From: Victivallales bacterium
Lineage (GTDB): Bacteria > Verrucomicrobiota > Lentisphaeria > Oligosphaerales > Oligosphaeraceae
NCBI GenBank assembly: GCA_017548425.1
Contig: JAFZAB010000220.1
Location: 1-44,115, forward strand
Reading direction: 5' to 3'
Length of the DNA: 44,115 nt
Shown here: positions 1-7,482 of the stretch, in pieces
How the letters are laid out: each line of letters starts with the position of its first letter
Position numbering within the stretch: the first letter of the stretch is position 1
The notes under the pieces: model-generated
Databases searched by the model: none
The model's input: the letters and a program-made list of their open reading frames with translations, nothing else
What the model was told of the DNA's origin: nothing
Program-made: the position numbers and the translations under genes

Positions 1-1
1 C

Positions 2-499
2 GGCAACAAGTCATGCCTCAACGACTCGCGGCTGTCCGGACTCATCGTCGGCATGACGCTCGCCACGCGGCCTGAACACATCTACCGTGCGCTCATCGAA
101 GCCTCCGCCTTCGGAGCACGAAAAATCATCGACAATTTCAAAGAACACGGCATTCCAGTCCACGAAATCGTCGCCTGCGGCGGCATCGCTCTCAAAAATC
201 CATTTCTCATGCAGATTTATGCGGATGTCTTCGGCATGGAAATCCGCACGACGACCTGCACGCAGACCGCCGCGCTCGGTGCCGCCATCTTCGCAGCCGC
301 GGCGGATGGACATCGTAGCGGCCATCATGACGTCTTCTCCGCCATCCGCGCCATGGGCGCGAAAAACACGATCTCCTATCGCCCAGTCATCGGAAACAGC
401 CCAAAATACGATATCATCTATCGGAAATATCTGGAACTGCATGACTTTTTTGGAAAGAGCCATGCGCTATTTATGCATGGCCTTCACAGCATGAAGTGA
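2..499 (+). CDS. araB: Ribulokinase, C-terminal part (cut by window edge)
   Basis: This is the last ~165 residues of an FGGY-family carbohydrate kinase; the reading frame is open from the first bases, so the gene starts outside the window. Ribulokinase phosphorylates L-ribulose to L-ribulose-5-phosphate in the cytoplasm during L-arabinose breakdown. The segment with TLATRPEHIYRALIEASAFG, the following VACGGIALKNPFLMQIYADV and the TAALGAAIFAAAA stretch match the C-terminal actin-like ATPase lobe of AraB, which binds the nucleotide; the 'IYADV' tail after the GG motif is more typical of ribulokinase than of xylulokinase or glycerol kinase. No other ara gene is visible in the window. Identification to FGGY kinase is firm, to AraB likely. 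Confidence 0.88.
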   Translation, partial: GNKSCLNDSRLSGLIVGMTLATRPEHIYRALIEASAFGARKIIDNFKEHGIPVHEIVACGGIALKNPFLMQIYADVFGMEIRTTTCTQTAALGAAIFAAAADGHRSGHHDVFSAIRAMGAKNTISYRPVIGNSPKYDIIYRKYLELHDFFGKSHALFMHGLHSMK

Positions 500-552
500 T
501 TTCCATGCGGTGTGTCGCGTATCTCCTCCTCAGCACAAGTCATCACAGCAAA

Positions 553-580
553 TTGATTTCTTAAAAAGACGCATTATATT
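553..580 (+). promoter_or_regulatory. Predicted promoter of pseudopilin gene 1
   Basis: TTGATT (553-558), a 16-nt spacer and TATATT (575-580), about 63 nt upstream of the ATG at 643. The ten bases ending in this -10 box (GCATTATATT) recur exactly upstream of the second pseudopilin gene, at 1628-1637. Read by eye only. Confidence 0.45.
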
Positions 581-642
581 AACAAAAGATTAAAAAAATG
601 AGAGAATTCAGTTCCCATAAGTAAAAACAGGAGTAACAGAAA

Positions 643-1368
643 ATGAAAAAAGCAATGTCAAGAATGTTTCAGTTCACGTTGATTGAACTGCTCGTCGTCA
701 TCGCCATCATCGCGATCCTCGCCGCCATGCTGCTGCCCGCGCTTGCCAAGGCCCGTGAAAAGGCCCGCATGGCTTCCTGCGTCAGCAATTGCAAACAGCT
801 CGGAACGGCTCTCGCCATGTACACGGACGACAACGAAGGCATCATGATCGACGCCCGTACGAACGTCGTCAACACGAACGCCGGCGGCTGGCCCGTCGAT
901 ATGACCAACTATGACAAAAACTCCTTCGGAACGAACACCCTCTACTGGGGTATCGGCATCTACACCTACACTGGCGACAAGAAGACCTTCGGCTGCCCCG
1001 TCGCCGGTGATGTTGACAACTATCCGTCCGGCTCCGTCAACGGCCTGCTGACCGGCCTCTCCAACTACAACAAGTACTCCACCTACGGCTATCCGGGCTG
1101 CTTCTTCCAAGGCGGCAAGAGAGTTGATGCCCCGAGGCGCCCCTCCGAGACGGTTTTCTGCGAAGACACCTTCGAACATCTGTATGACAACAACGGCGAC
1201 ATGCCCTTCGAAAACATGACGCAGTGGGGCAGCGACGCCAACAAACGCAGACAGTACTTCCGCCACAACGACATCGGCAACGTCACCTGGCTGGACGGAC
1301 ACGTCAGCGGCATCAAGAACTACCTCAATCATCCCCGTCAGTGGTGGGATTTCTCCAAGCAGAACTAA
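643..1368 (+). CDS. H-X9-DG family pseudopilin-like protein, copy 1
   Basis: 241 residues. The N-terminus is a type IV prepilin / type II secretion pseudopilin signal: a short basic leader, then FTLIE (residues 11-15) and a long hydrophobic helix ending [13 protein letters not shown], typical of DUF1559-like/H-X9-DG proteins. The C-terminal H-X9-DG motif is present (H208, D218-G219, followed by HV). The middle is a Gly/Tyr/Asn-rich globular domain with four Cys. Residue -1 before the predicted cleavage site is Gln, not the usual Gly. Expected to be processed by a prepilin peptidase and assembled or displayed in the envelope; the function of this expanded family is unknown. The ATG follows an AGGAG sequence. 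It is a close paralogue of the gene at 1758-2468. Confidence 0.9.
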   Translation: MKKAMSRMFQFTLIELLVVIAIIAILAAMLLPALAKAREKARMASCVSNCKQLGTALAMYTDDNEGIMIDARTNVVNTNAGGWPVDMTNYDKNSFGTNTLYWGIGIYTYTGDKKTFGCPVAGDVDNYPSGSVNGLLTGLSNYNKYSTYGYPGCFFQGGKRVDAPRRPSETVFCEDTFEHLYDNNGDMPFENMTQWGSDANKRRQYFRHNDIGNVTWLDGHVSGIKNYLNHPRQWWDFSKQN

Positions 1369-1403
1369 CAACCATCGGTTATTTCTGATTTAATCACTGT
1401 CAT

Positions 1404-1438
1404 GGCCCATGCAAACCTTTTGCATGGGCCTTTTTTAT
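1404..1438 (+). terminator. Rho-independent terminator after pseudopilin 1
   Basis: A perfect 12-bp stem GGCCCATGCAAA (1404-1415) with its complement at 1419-1430, a 3-nt loop, followed directly by six T. It begins 35 nt after the stop codon. Confidence 0.9.
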
Positions 1439-1610
1439 TTGACCTTTCCATTTGGAAATGTAATGGTGAATACGTTTGCATCATTTCCATCCCATGTGGC
1501 CTTATAAGTGATTTTTTTATTTAATTGTATTGGGAGTAATCAAATAGTCGCTGACGAAAAGCACGATTCAAAAAAGTTTGCATTTTAAATAAATTTTTCC
1601 TAAAATGATG

Positions 1611-1637
1611 TTGTTTTCTGCAAAATGGCATTATATT
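1611..1637 (+). promoter_or_regulatory. Predicted promoter of pseudopilin gene 2
   Basis: TTGTTT (1611-1616), a 15-nt spacer and TATATT (1632-1637). The GCATTATATT block is identical to that of copy 1, which supports a conserved -10 region. The spacer is short, so the -35 choice is uncertain. Confidence 0.4.
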
Positions 1638-1757
1638 TTTTCAAAATATTGTTAACCATATAGTTGAAGAATAGTTTTGTCCCCAAATTTCAATTGATTT
1701 CGGTCCACATCGAGATTGATCCATCCCGTTTGCAAACCACAACCAAGGAGACACCAA

Positions 1758-2468
1758 ATGAAACGCATCCTGCAATTCACCCTGATTGAACTGCTGGTCG
1801 TCATCGCCATCATCGCGATTCTGGCGGCTATGTTGCTCCCCGCGCTCGCCAAGGCCCGCGACAAGGCCCGCTCCGCATCATGCGTCAGTAACTGCAAACA
1901 GCTCGGCACTGCCCTCGCCATGTACACGGATGACAATGATGCTTTCATGCCTGACGGCAAAATCCCCAACGTCAACCAGAATGGCGGTGCATGGCCAGCG
2001 GACTTCTCGACCTTCTCATTGGCCAACTTCGCGAACGAGCAACTCTACTGGGGCGCCCTCACCATTTATCATTATACCGGCGACAAGAAGACATTCGGCT
2101 GCCCCGAGGCCACCGATGTGGACAACTACCCAAGCGGCTCCGTCAATGGCCTCATCACGGGCCAATCCAACTACAACCAATACTCTGCCTACGGCTATCC
2201 CGGTTGCTTCTTCGAAGGTGGAAAGAGGATCGGCCAGCCCAAGAATCCGTCCGAAACCGTCTTCACCGAAGATACCTTCGAACAACGCTATGACGGCAAC
2301 GACATGCCCTACAATGGCATGAGCCAGTGGAATGGCAATCCTGTCTGGGTAGGGGAGTACTTCCGCCACAACGGAATCGGCAATGTCTGCTGGCTAGACG
2401 GACACGTCAGCGCCATCAAGCAACATCTCTATCATCCCGAAAAATGGTGGGATTTCAACAAGCAGTAA
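1758..2468 (+). CDS. H-X9-DG family pseudopilin-like protein, copy 2
   Basis: 236 residues from the ATG at 1758, chosen because AAGGAG lies 7 nt upstream and the protein then begins with a leader matching copy 1; the frame is open further upstream but without prepilin character. FTLIE is at residues 7-11 with Gln at -1, followed by the hydrophobic helix; the H-X9-DG motif is H204, D214-G215. A conserved core shared with copy 1 runs from the [15 protein letters not shown] segment through [10 protein letters not shown] to the YGYPGCFF segment and the C-terminal W-W-DF end. Probable envelope pseudopilin. The neighbouring sialate O-acetylesterase and putative glycosidase fit the frequent placement of such genes beside glycan-degradation genes; a role in substrate handling is only an inference. 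Confidence 0.9.
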   Translation: MKRILQFTLIELLVVIAIIAILAAMLLPALAKARDKARSASCVSNCKQLGTALAMYTDDNDAFMPDGKIPNVNQNGGAWPADFSTFSLANFANEQLYWGALTIYHYTGDKKTFGCPEATDVDNYPSGSVNGLITGQSNYNQYSAYGYPGCFFEGGKRIGQPKNPSETVFTEDTFEQRYDGNDMPYNGMSQWNGNPVWVGEYFRHNGIGNVCWLDGHVSAIKQHLYHPEKWWDFNKQ

Positions 2469-2509
2469 TCATTGCCGTCATCGGTTATTTCTGATTTAAT
2501 CACTACCAA

Positions 2510-2546
2510 GGCCCGTGCAAACCACTTGCACGGGCCTTTTTTATTT
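2510..2546 (+). terminator. Rho-independent terminator after pseudopilin 2
   Basis: An 11-bp stem GGCCCGTGCAA (2510-2520) pairs with 2526-2536 over a 5-nt loop, followed by TTTTTTATTT. It is the paralogue of the terminator at 1404-1438, with an A-to-G change in one arm matched by T-to-C in the other. Confidence 0.9.
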
Positions 2547-2573
2547 GACCTTTCCATTTGGAAATGTAATATA
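2545..2573 (+). promoter_or_regulatory. Possible promoter of the sialate O-acetylesterase gene
   Basis: TTGACC (2545-2550), 17-nt spacer and AATATA (2568-2573), overlapping the T-tail of the preceding terminator. The spacer contains a small hairpin, TTTCC/GGAAA. The same -35 and spacer occur after copy 1 but without a usable -10. Tentative. Confidence 0.35.
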
Positions 2574-2615
2574 TGGTATATTCATGTCCATTAACTTTTT
2601 CCAAACGGAGCCACC

Positions 2616-4607
2616 ATGAAATCATTCACTTTCTACCACGTCTTCTCCTCCCACATGGTCCTGCAGCGCGAACGCCCCATCGTTTTCTCCGGCAAGGGTG
2701 AGCCTGGCAAGAAATTTACCGTCACATTCGCGGAAAAAACCAAAAAGGGAACCGTTGACAAAGACGGCGAATGGTCCGTCACCTTCCCGTTCATGAACGC
2801 CGGCGGCCCGTATTCGCTCTCCGCAGGCTATGACGGCGCCAAACCGTCCGTCAAGTTCGACGACATTCTCATCGGTGAAGTCTGGATGTGCACCGGCCAG
2901 TCCAACATGGAAATGCCGGTCTATTCGGAAAATCCGTTCTGGCAGACACTTGACGCCAAGCAGGAACTGAAGAAGGCCAATCATCCGAACATTCGTCTCT
3001 TCAATTCCTTCCTGACGCGGCGGCTCGCTCCGGAAGGCCCTCTTGAAGACGAAAATCCGGACAACAAAGGCTGGGTTGCCTGCGATGCGAAAACCGTCGC
3101 TGATTTCTCCGCCTGCGGCTATTTCTTCGGCCGCAAGCTCAACGACGATTTGAACATTCCGATTGGCCTCATCAACACCGCATGGGGCGGCACCCGCATC
3201 GAAGCATGGATTTCAGACGAAGCGCTCTATTATAATGGATGGGAGCTCGAAAAACAGGATCCAAACAACGACCAGTCATGGAAAGACCGCTATAACAGCC
3301 CAGACTGCAAACCGTTACGGGATTGGCTCGTCCAATTCGACAAGCTCGGCAAAGCCCCCGCCAAATGGCTGGCGGAAAAATTCGATGATTCAGATTGGAC
3401 GGCCACGCCTGCCGCGTTTGTCACATTGGACACCATCGGCCGTTATGTCACCCGCTTCCATTTCAAACTTCCGGCCTCCATCGCGGGAAAGGAACTCGTG
3501 ATGAATCTGGGCATCATCAATGATGTTGACCAGACATATGTCAACGGAAAACTCGTCGGATCAACAGGATGCGACACGGAAACCTATTGGGCGAACATGC
3601 GGCGCTATACGATTCCCGCCGGCGTGACGCATGCGGGGGACAACGTCGTCGCCGTCGTGGCGGACAACCATTATATGGTAGGCGGCGCCAACTACAATGA
3701 TTTCGCCATAACCTGCGGAAAAACAACGGTCAAGGGTATCGCGGGGCTTTGTTGCAAACTCCTGTTCGCCGTTCCGAACAACTTCCCTGTCCGCCCGAAT
3801 CCGCCGCAAATGGGCAACGACATGTCGTCGCCCACATCGCCCAACTATCCATCAACACTGTTCAACGCCCTGCTCAATCCATGGTTCCGCTACGCCGTCC
3901 GCGGCGTCATCTGGTATCAAGGCTGCACAAACGCTGGACAATTCACTTATTATCCTCTCCATAAACTGTTTATCGAAGACCTTCGCGATAATTGGCATGA
4001 CGCCGACATGCCGTTCCTCTTGGTCCAGCTGGCCGCCTTCCATCAGCATACGCCCGACCATCCTGTCAAGGCGGAAGACATTGACGCCCTGCCATTTCCG
4101 GAGTTTTCCGCCTATGCGCTCACACGCGAAATCCAGGCGGAACTGCCGAATGACATGGAAAATGTCGGCATGATCACCGCCTTCGACTGCGGCGATCCGT
4201 CGGACATTCATCCGCGCGACAAGCAAACACTCGGCCTCCGTCTCGCCCTCAAGGCCGAAGACATGCTCCATTGGATCAGCCGCAACTGCGACGGCCCTGT
4301 CTTCAGAAACATGTTCATCAACGGCAGAGAAGTCGTCATTCAGTTCGACAACGTCGGAAAAGGCCTGAAGACAACGGACGGTAAGCCGCCGAAAGCCTTC
4401 GCCATCGGCGGTGAAAACGGCGCGCTCTACAAGGCGGATGCGCGAATCGAACACGATAGAGTCATTCTGTCGTCGCCCATGGTCTCCCTTCCGCAACGCG
4501 TCCGCTACGCCTTCACAGGCTTCTGCACCGTCAATCTCGTCAACAGCGATGGCTTCCCCGCCATTCCCTTCCGCACAGATAAGCCGGATTATTTCATGAT
4601 GTTCTAG
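2616..4607 (+). CDS. Sialate O-acetylesterase-like protein (SASA/SGNH esterase)
   Basis: 663 residues. The N-terminal SHMVLQRERPIVFSGKGEPG stretch and the GEVWMCTGQSNMEM motif are characteristic of the sialate 9-O-acetylesterase family (SASA domain), which removes O-acetyl groups from sialic acids or other glycans. The nucleophile is Ser96 in GQSN; the Asp-x-His pair is D530/H532 in SDIHPRDK. GGTRIEAWIS is a further family signature. Roughly residues 250-370 look like an inserted galactose-binding/jelly-roll domain (W-x-x-D-x-x-W and VNGKLVGS). No signal peptide is visible: the protein starts directly with the family's first strand, so it is predicted to be cytoplasmic unless a start was missed. 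GGAG lies a few bases before the ATG. Natural substrate unknown. Confidence 0.88.
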   Translation: MKSFTFYHVFSSHMVLQRERPIVFSGKGEPGKKFTVTFAEKTKKGTVDKDGEWSVTFPFMNAGGPYSLSAGYDGAKPSVKFDDILIGEVWMCTGQSNMEMPVYSENPFWQTLDAKQELKKANHPNIRLFNSFLTRRLAPEGPLEDENPDNKGWVACDAKTVADFSACGYFFGRKLNDDLNIPIGLINTAWGGTRIEAWISDEALYYNGWELEKQDPNNDQSWKDRYNSPDCKPLRDWLVQFDKLGKAPAKWLAEKFDDSDWTATPAAFVTLDTIGRYVTRFHFKLPASIAGKELVMNLGIINDVDQTYVNGKLVGSTGCDTETYWANMRRYTIPAGVTHAGDNVVAVVADNHYMVGGANYNDFAITCGKTTVKGIAGLCCKLLFAVPNNFPVRPNPPQMGNDMSSPTSPNYPSTLFNALLNPWFRYAVRGVIWYQGCTNAGQFTYYPLHKLFIEDLRDNWHDADMPFLLVQLAAFHQHTPDHPVKAEDIDALPFPEFSAYALTREIQAELPNDMENVGMITAFDCGDPSDIHPRDKQTLGLRLALKAEDMLHWISRNCDGPVFRNMFINGREVVIQFDNVGKGLKTTDGKPPKAFAIGGENGALYKADARIEHDRVILSSPMVSLPQRVRYAFTGFCTVNLVNSDGFPAIPFRTDKPDYFMMF

Positions 4608-4656
4608 GAAATCTAGAAATCTAGAAATCTAGGATTCTAGAAATCTAGAAATCTAG
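4601..4656. repeat. 8-bp tandem array of AAATCTAG
   Basis: Six consecutive 8-bp units (AAATCTAG, one variant GATTCTAG) from 4609 to 4656, preceded by a partial unit that supplies the TAG stop codon of the esterase gene. CTAG occurs seven times in 56 bases. The tetramer is self-complementary, so the array can form many small cruciforms. Confidence 0.9.
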
Positions 4657-4686
4657 ATAAACAAAAAAAAGCCCAAAAAGCCGACT

Positions 4687-7434
4687 ATGAAATATAAATA
4701 TCTACTGTTCGCCATCTTATGCCTTTCAATCATCATCAGGGCGGATGACCTCCTGCAAGGCGGTTTCGTCCTGCCGGACATTCAATCCAATTTGTCTGTT
4801 CCAGCGAACAATGTCTTCCAACTGCGCAAAAGGAAAACAGCCTATCTCGCTCCAGATGCTGCGGGAAAACTGTCGTTTACGATAGGTTGCGGCCTCATTG
4901 GAAGATATACAGACACTCTCCGCTATTCGCTCAACACATTGGACGGCAAGACATTGCAGGAAGGAAGCATTCCCGTCAAGGAGCAGCGTTCCATTGAATT
5001 GACCAATCTGCCGCAGGAAGTTCTGAAGCTGACGATTGATTTGTACCAAAACTCCACGCTCCTTCGCGTCTCCACTGGACGATGCGCCGTTGAAGCATCC
5101 TCCGGCGAACCGCTCCATCTCATCAACGGCCGCCCGAAGATGTTCTTCATGGTCAACAGCGGCAGTCTGAAAATGAAAGCCATTGGAGACAAGCCGATTG
5201 AGCATGTCGCCATCACGATCTGCGATGCGGATGGGCAAGTTGTTTTCGAAGGCAACAGCGTGGGCAACAAGGAGATGACGGTTTCCGCCGATGTTCCGAT
5301 AGCGGACAATCAGGCGGGCCGCATTTGGTCCATCCAATTCAGCCGTGTTCCGAACCAAGGCTTCGAAGACATGGAGCTACAGATTCTGGACGGAGCTCTC
5401 CCCGTGGTTGCCTTGGAACCTAATCAGTTGATATTTCCGCTCTTCCATAAGGAACGCAAAGCTTTGGAAAATGGCGATTTCTTTTTGGGAATCGCCGTCG
5501 CCCCTTGGCTTGACAACCAGAAAGGGCTATCCGCCGAATTTGCTTTCCTGCCCGATGGCATGAGCAAACCAACATTGTTCAATGTCGGCGAGTCATGGAC
5601 TGCTGTTTGCCCTTTCGAAAAACCAGACGCAACGATTGCAAGAGACTCGAACGACAATGAACTCTCCCATCTGGTTGGCATCCGCTTTGCAAAAGATGAT
5701 TTCCTTTCAGGAAAAATCCACTTCACCGCATACGATGCCAACAAGAAACCGTTTGCGGAACTCTCTTGGAAAACCGTGACTTGCGACGGCAAGACATTTA
5801 CGGAAATCCCTTGGAAGGATCCGCAGCCCGCCGTCGAACCAACCGCTGAAGACATCGCCCGCGGCTTCCAATTGTTCCAACGGGAGGAGCCCGGCTTCGT
5901 CCGCCCGAACAGCCGTCCCGCCACCGATGAAATTCGGTCGGAAATCAAAGGCGAGACATCGCCGGGCCTCGTCTCTTGCGAATTTTTCGCTTTCATGCCA
6001 TTGAAAGATATGACAGGCGTTGTCGCAATTGGCGATCTGTCAGGACCTTCCACCGTTGCAAAAGATTCCATCAAACTTCTTTGGGCGGAAATGTCGTCGC
6101 AGCGAACGGATTGGAACGCCACCACGTACATCACCGCCCCCGAACGCCTTTTGCCAGTTGACGGCAAGCCGGACAAATTCATAAAAGACTATCCCGCAGA
6201 ATTTTGCATCCGTGCAACCGTCCCAACGAACGCCAAGCCAGGCGTTTACAACGCCCCTATCCTTCTGGACGGCAAGCCTGTCGCCACATACACTCTGACC
6301 ATCGATGACTTCACCCTTCCCGAATACCATGACATGACATTCGGCCTCTATGCGGATGGCCAGCGTTGGGTCTTTCAAAATTTCACCGACGATGAGATCC
6401 TCCGTGAGATGCGAATGTTCCGCGAACACGGCATGAACGCCTTGATGATGTATCCATTCTACGGCGCAAAAGTCACTTACGATGGAAAAGACTTCTATAT
6501 CGACATGTCCCGTTTCCGCCATCTCATGAAGCTCTACTGCCAAGTCGGCTTCCCGGGCGTCGCCGTCATTTCTTTCCAAGCCGTCAACGGCTATCTGATG
6601 CGCGCGCTACAGGTTGAAACCGCCGACCATACGCCAGAGTTCGTCAGAGGCTTCCATGAACTTCTGGAAACCATCCGCACGATGGCGAAGGAGGACGGCT
6701 GGCCAGACTACTGCATCCACACCGTCGATGAACCGAACAAAGGACGCGGCGGCGACGAAGCAATCCGCACGCTCAAACTTGTGAAAGAGGCTGGTTTCAA
6801 GACATTTAACACATGCTACGGCGATTTCGTCCGCGAACATCTCGCCCCATGGCTGGACTATCGCTGCTACAACAACATCGCCTATATGTCCTGCCGCACG
6901 AAGGAAGCCAACGACACCCTCCGCAAGGAGTCACTCGACGACGGTGACATTTTCTGGTGGTATGGTTCCGGCTGCTACACGAACGGCGGCCTTCAGCAGG
7001 ACTGCAACATCTACACAAACCGCCACATGCTTGGCATCTTCAATTGGCGCAGCGGCGCGACTGGCGCCTGGACATGGACTTTCCTCCGTGTCAACGGAAG
7101 CCCTTATAACGACTTCGACGGTAATGACAAACGTGAGGCAAAGGACGCCTGCATCTGCTATCCGCAGCCGCAAGGCAACGGCCTCATCGACACCCTCCAG
7201 TGGGAAGCCATCCGCGAAGGCGTCTACGACTACCGCTACATCCGCCTGTGGGATGATCTCTGCAAGAAAGCGGCGGCGACAGCGGACAAAGCCGCCATCG
7301 CCGCCCAAAGCCGTGAACGCATCCAGAAGACGATGGACTCCATCAACTGGAACTGCCTGAATTTCAGCGTCTCCAATGCGCAGCTCCGCACCCTCCGCGC
7401 ACAGCTCATAGAAGAAATCAAACGGCTGAAGTAG
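4687..7434 (+). CDS. Secreted DUF4091-type putative glycoside hydrolase
   Basis: 915 residues with a Sec signal peptide (MKYK then a hydrophobic run to residue ~19, ARADD-like end). The N-terminal ~540 residues look like beta-sandwich domains. From about 550 to 900 there is a TIM-barrel-like domain: DDEILREMRMFREHGMNAL, a Thr-Val-Asp-Glu-Pro motif (D681-E682-P683, likely active-site acids), GIFNWRSGATGAWTWTF, and a C-terminal EAIREGVYDYRYI segment characteristic of DUF4091 proteins. Such proteins are assigned to glycoside-hydrolase-like clans, but the substrate here is not known. Placed directly after the esterase gene (80 nt, across the CTAG array). No Shine-Dalgarno is evident. Likely periplasmic or surface glycan degradation. 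Confidence 0.75.
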   Translation: MKYKYLLFAILCLSIIIRADDLLQGGFVLPDIQSNLSVPANNVFQLRKRKTAYLAPDAAGKLSFTIGCGLIGRYTDTLRYSLNTLDGKTLQEGSIPVKEQRSIELTNLPQEVLKLTIDLYQNSTLLRVSTGRCAVEASSGEPLHLINGRPKMFFMVNSGSLKMKAIGDKPIEHVAITICDADGQVVFEGNSVGNKEMTVSADVPIADNQAGRIWSIQFSRVPNQGFEDMELQILDGALPVVALEPNQLIFPLFHKERKALENGDFFLGIAVAPWLDNQKGLSAEFAFLPDGMSKPTLFNVGESWTAVCPFEKPDATIARDSNDNELSHLVGIRFAKDDFLSGKIHFTAYDANKKPFAELSWKTVTCDGKTFTEIPWKDPQPAVEPTAEDIARGFQLFQREEPGFVRPNSRPATDEIRSEIKGETSPGLVSCEFFAFMPLKDMTGVVAIGDLSGPSTVAKDSIKLLWAEMSSQRTDWNATTYITAPERLLPVDGKPDKFIKDYPAEFCIRATVPTNAKPGVYNAPILLDGKPVATYTLTIDDFTLPEYHDMTFGLYADGQRWVFQNFTDDEILREMRMFREHGMNALMMYPFYGAKVTYDGKDFYIDMSRFRHLMKLYCQVGFPGVAVISFQAVNGYLMRALQVETADHTPEFVRGFHELLETIRTMAKEDGWPDYCIHTVDEPNKGRGGDEAIRTLKLVKEAGFKTFNTCYGDFVREHLAPWLDYRCYNNIAYMSCRTKEANDTLRKESLDDGDIFWWYGSGCYTNGGLQQDCNIYTNRHMLGIFNWRSGATGAWTWTFLRVNGSPYNDFDGNDKREAKDACICYPQPQGNGLIDTLQWEAIREGVYDYRYIRLWDDLCKKAAATADKAAIAAQSRERIQKTMDSINWNCLNFSVSNAQLRTLRAQLIEEIKRLK

Positions 7435-7441
7435 TTTATTT

Positions 7442-7477
7442 CTAGGCGTCTAGATTTCTAAGCGTCTAGACGCCTAG
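7442..7477. terminator. Long CTAG-containing hairpin between convergent genes
   Basis: CTAGGCGTCTAG (7442-7453) and its exact reverse complement at 7466-7477, with a 12-nt spacer. There are also two near-identical direct 14-mers (7441-7454 and 7457-7470). It sits between the stop codons of two convergent genes and may act as a bidirectional terminator, although no long T-run follows. The CTAG richness mirrors the array at 4601-4656. Confidence 0.5.
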
Positions 7478-7482
7478 TAAAA

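Larger units (their letters stand above)
1369..1757. other. 389-nt intergenic region between the pseudopilin paralogues
   Basis: It holds the terminator at 1404-1438, then about 25 nt (from 1439) that recur after the terminator of copy 2, then AT-rich DNA with the predicted promoter of copy 2 (1611-1637) and a leader of roughly 120 nt. I see no coding signal or recognisable RNA gene in it. Confidence 0.7.

Noticed and set aside
4601..4656. Insertion-sequence end or transposon boundary
   Set aside because: No transposase, no target-site duplication and no matching terminal inverted repeat could be identified; only the CTAG bias is shared with 7442-7477.
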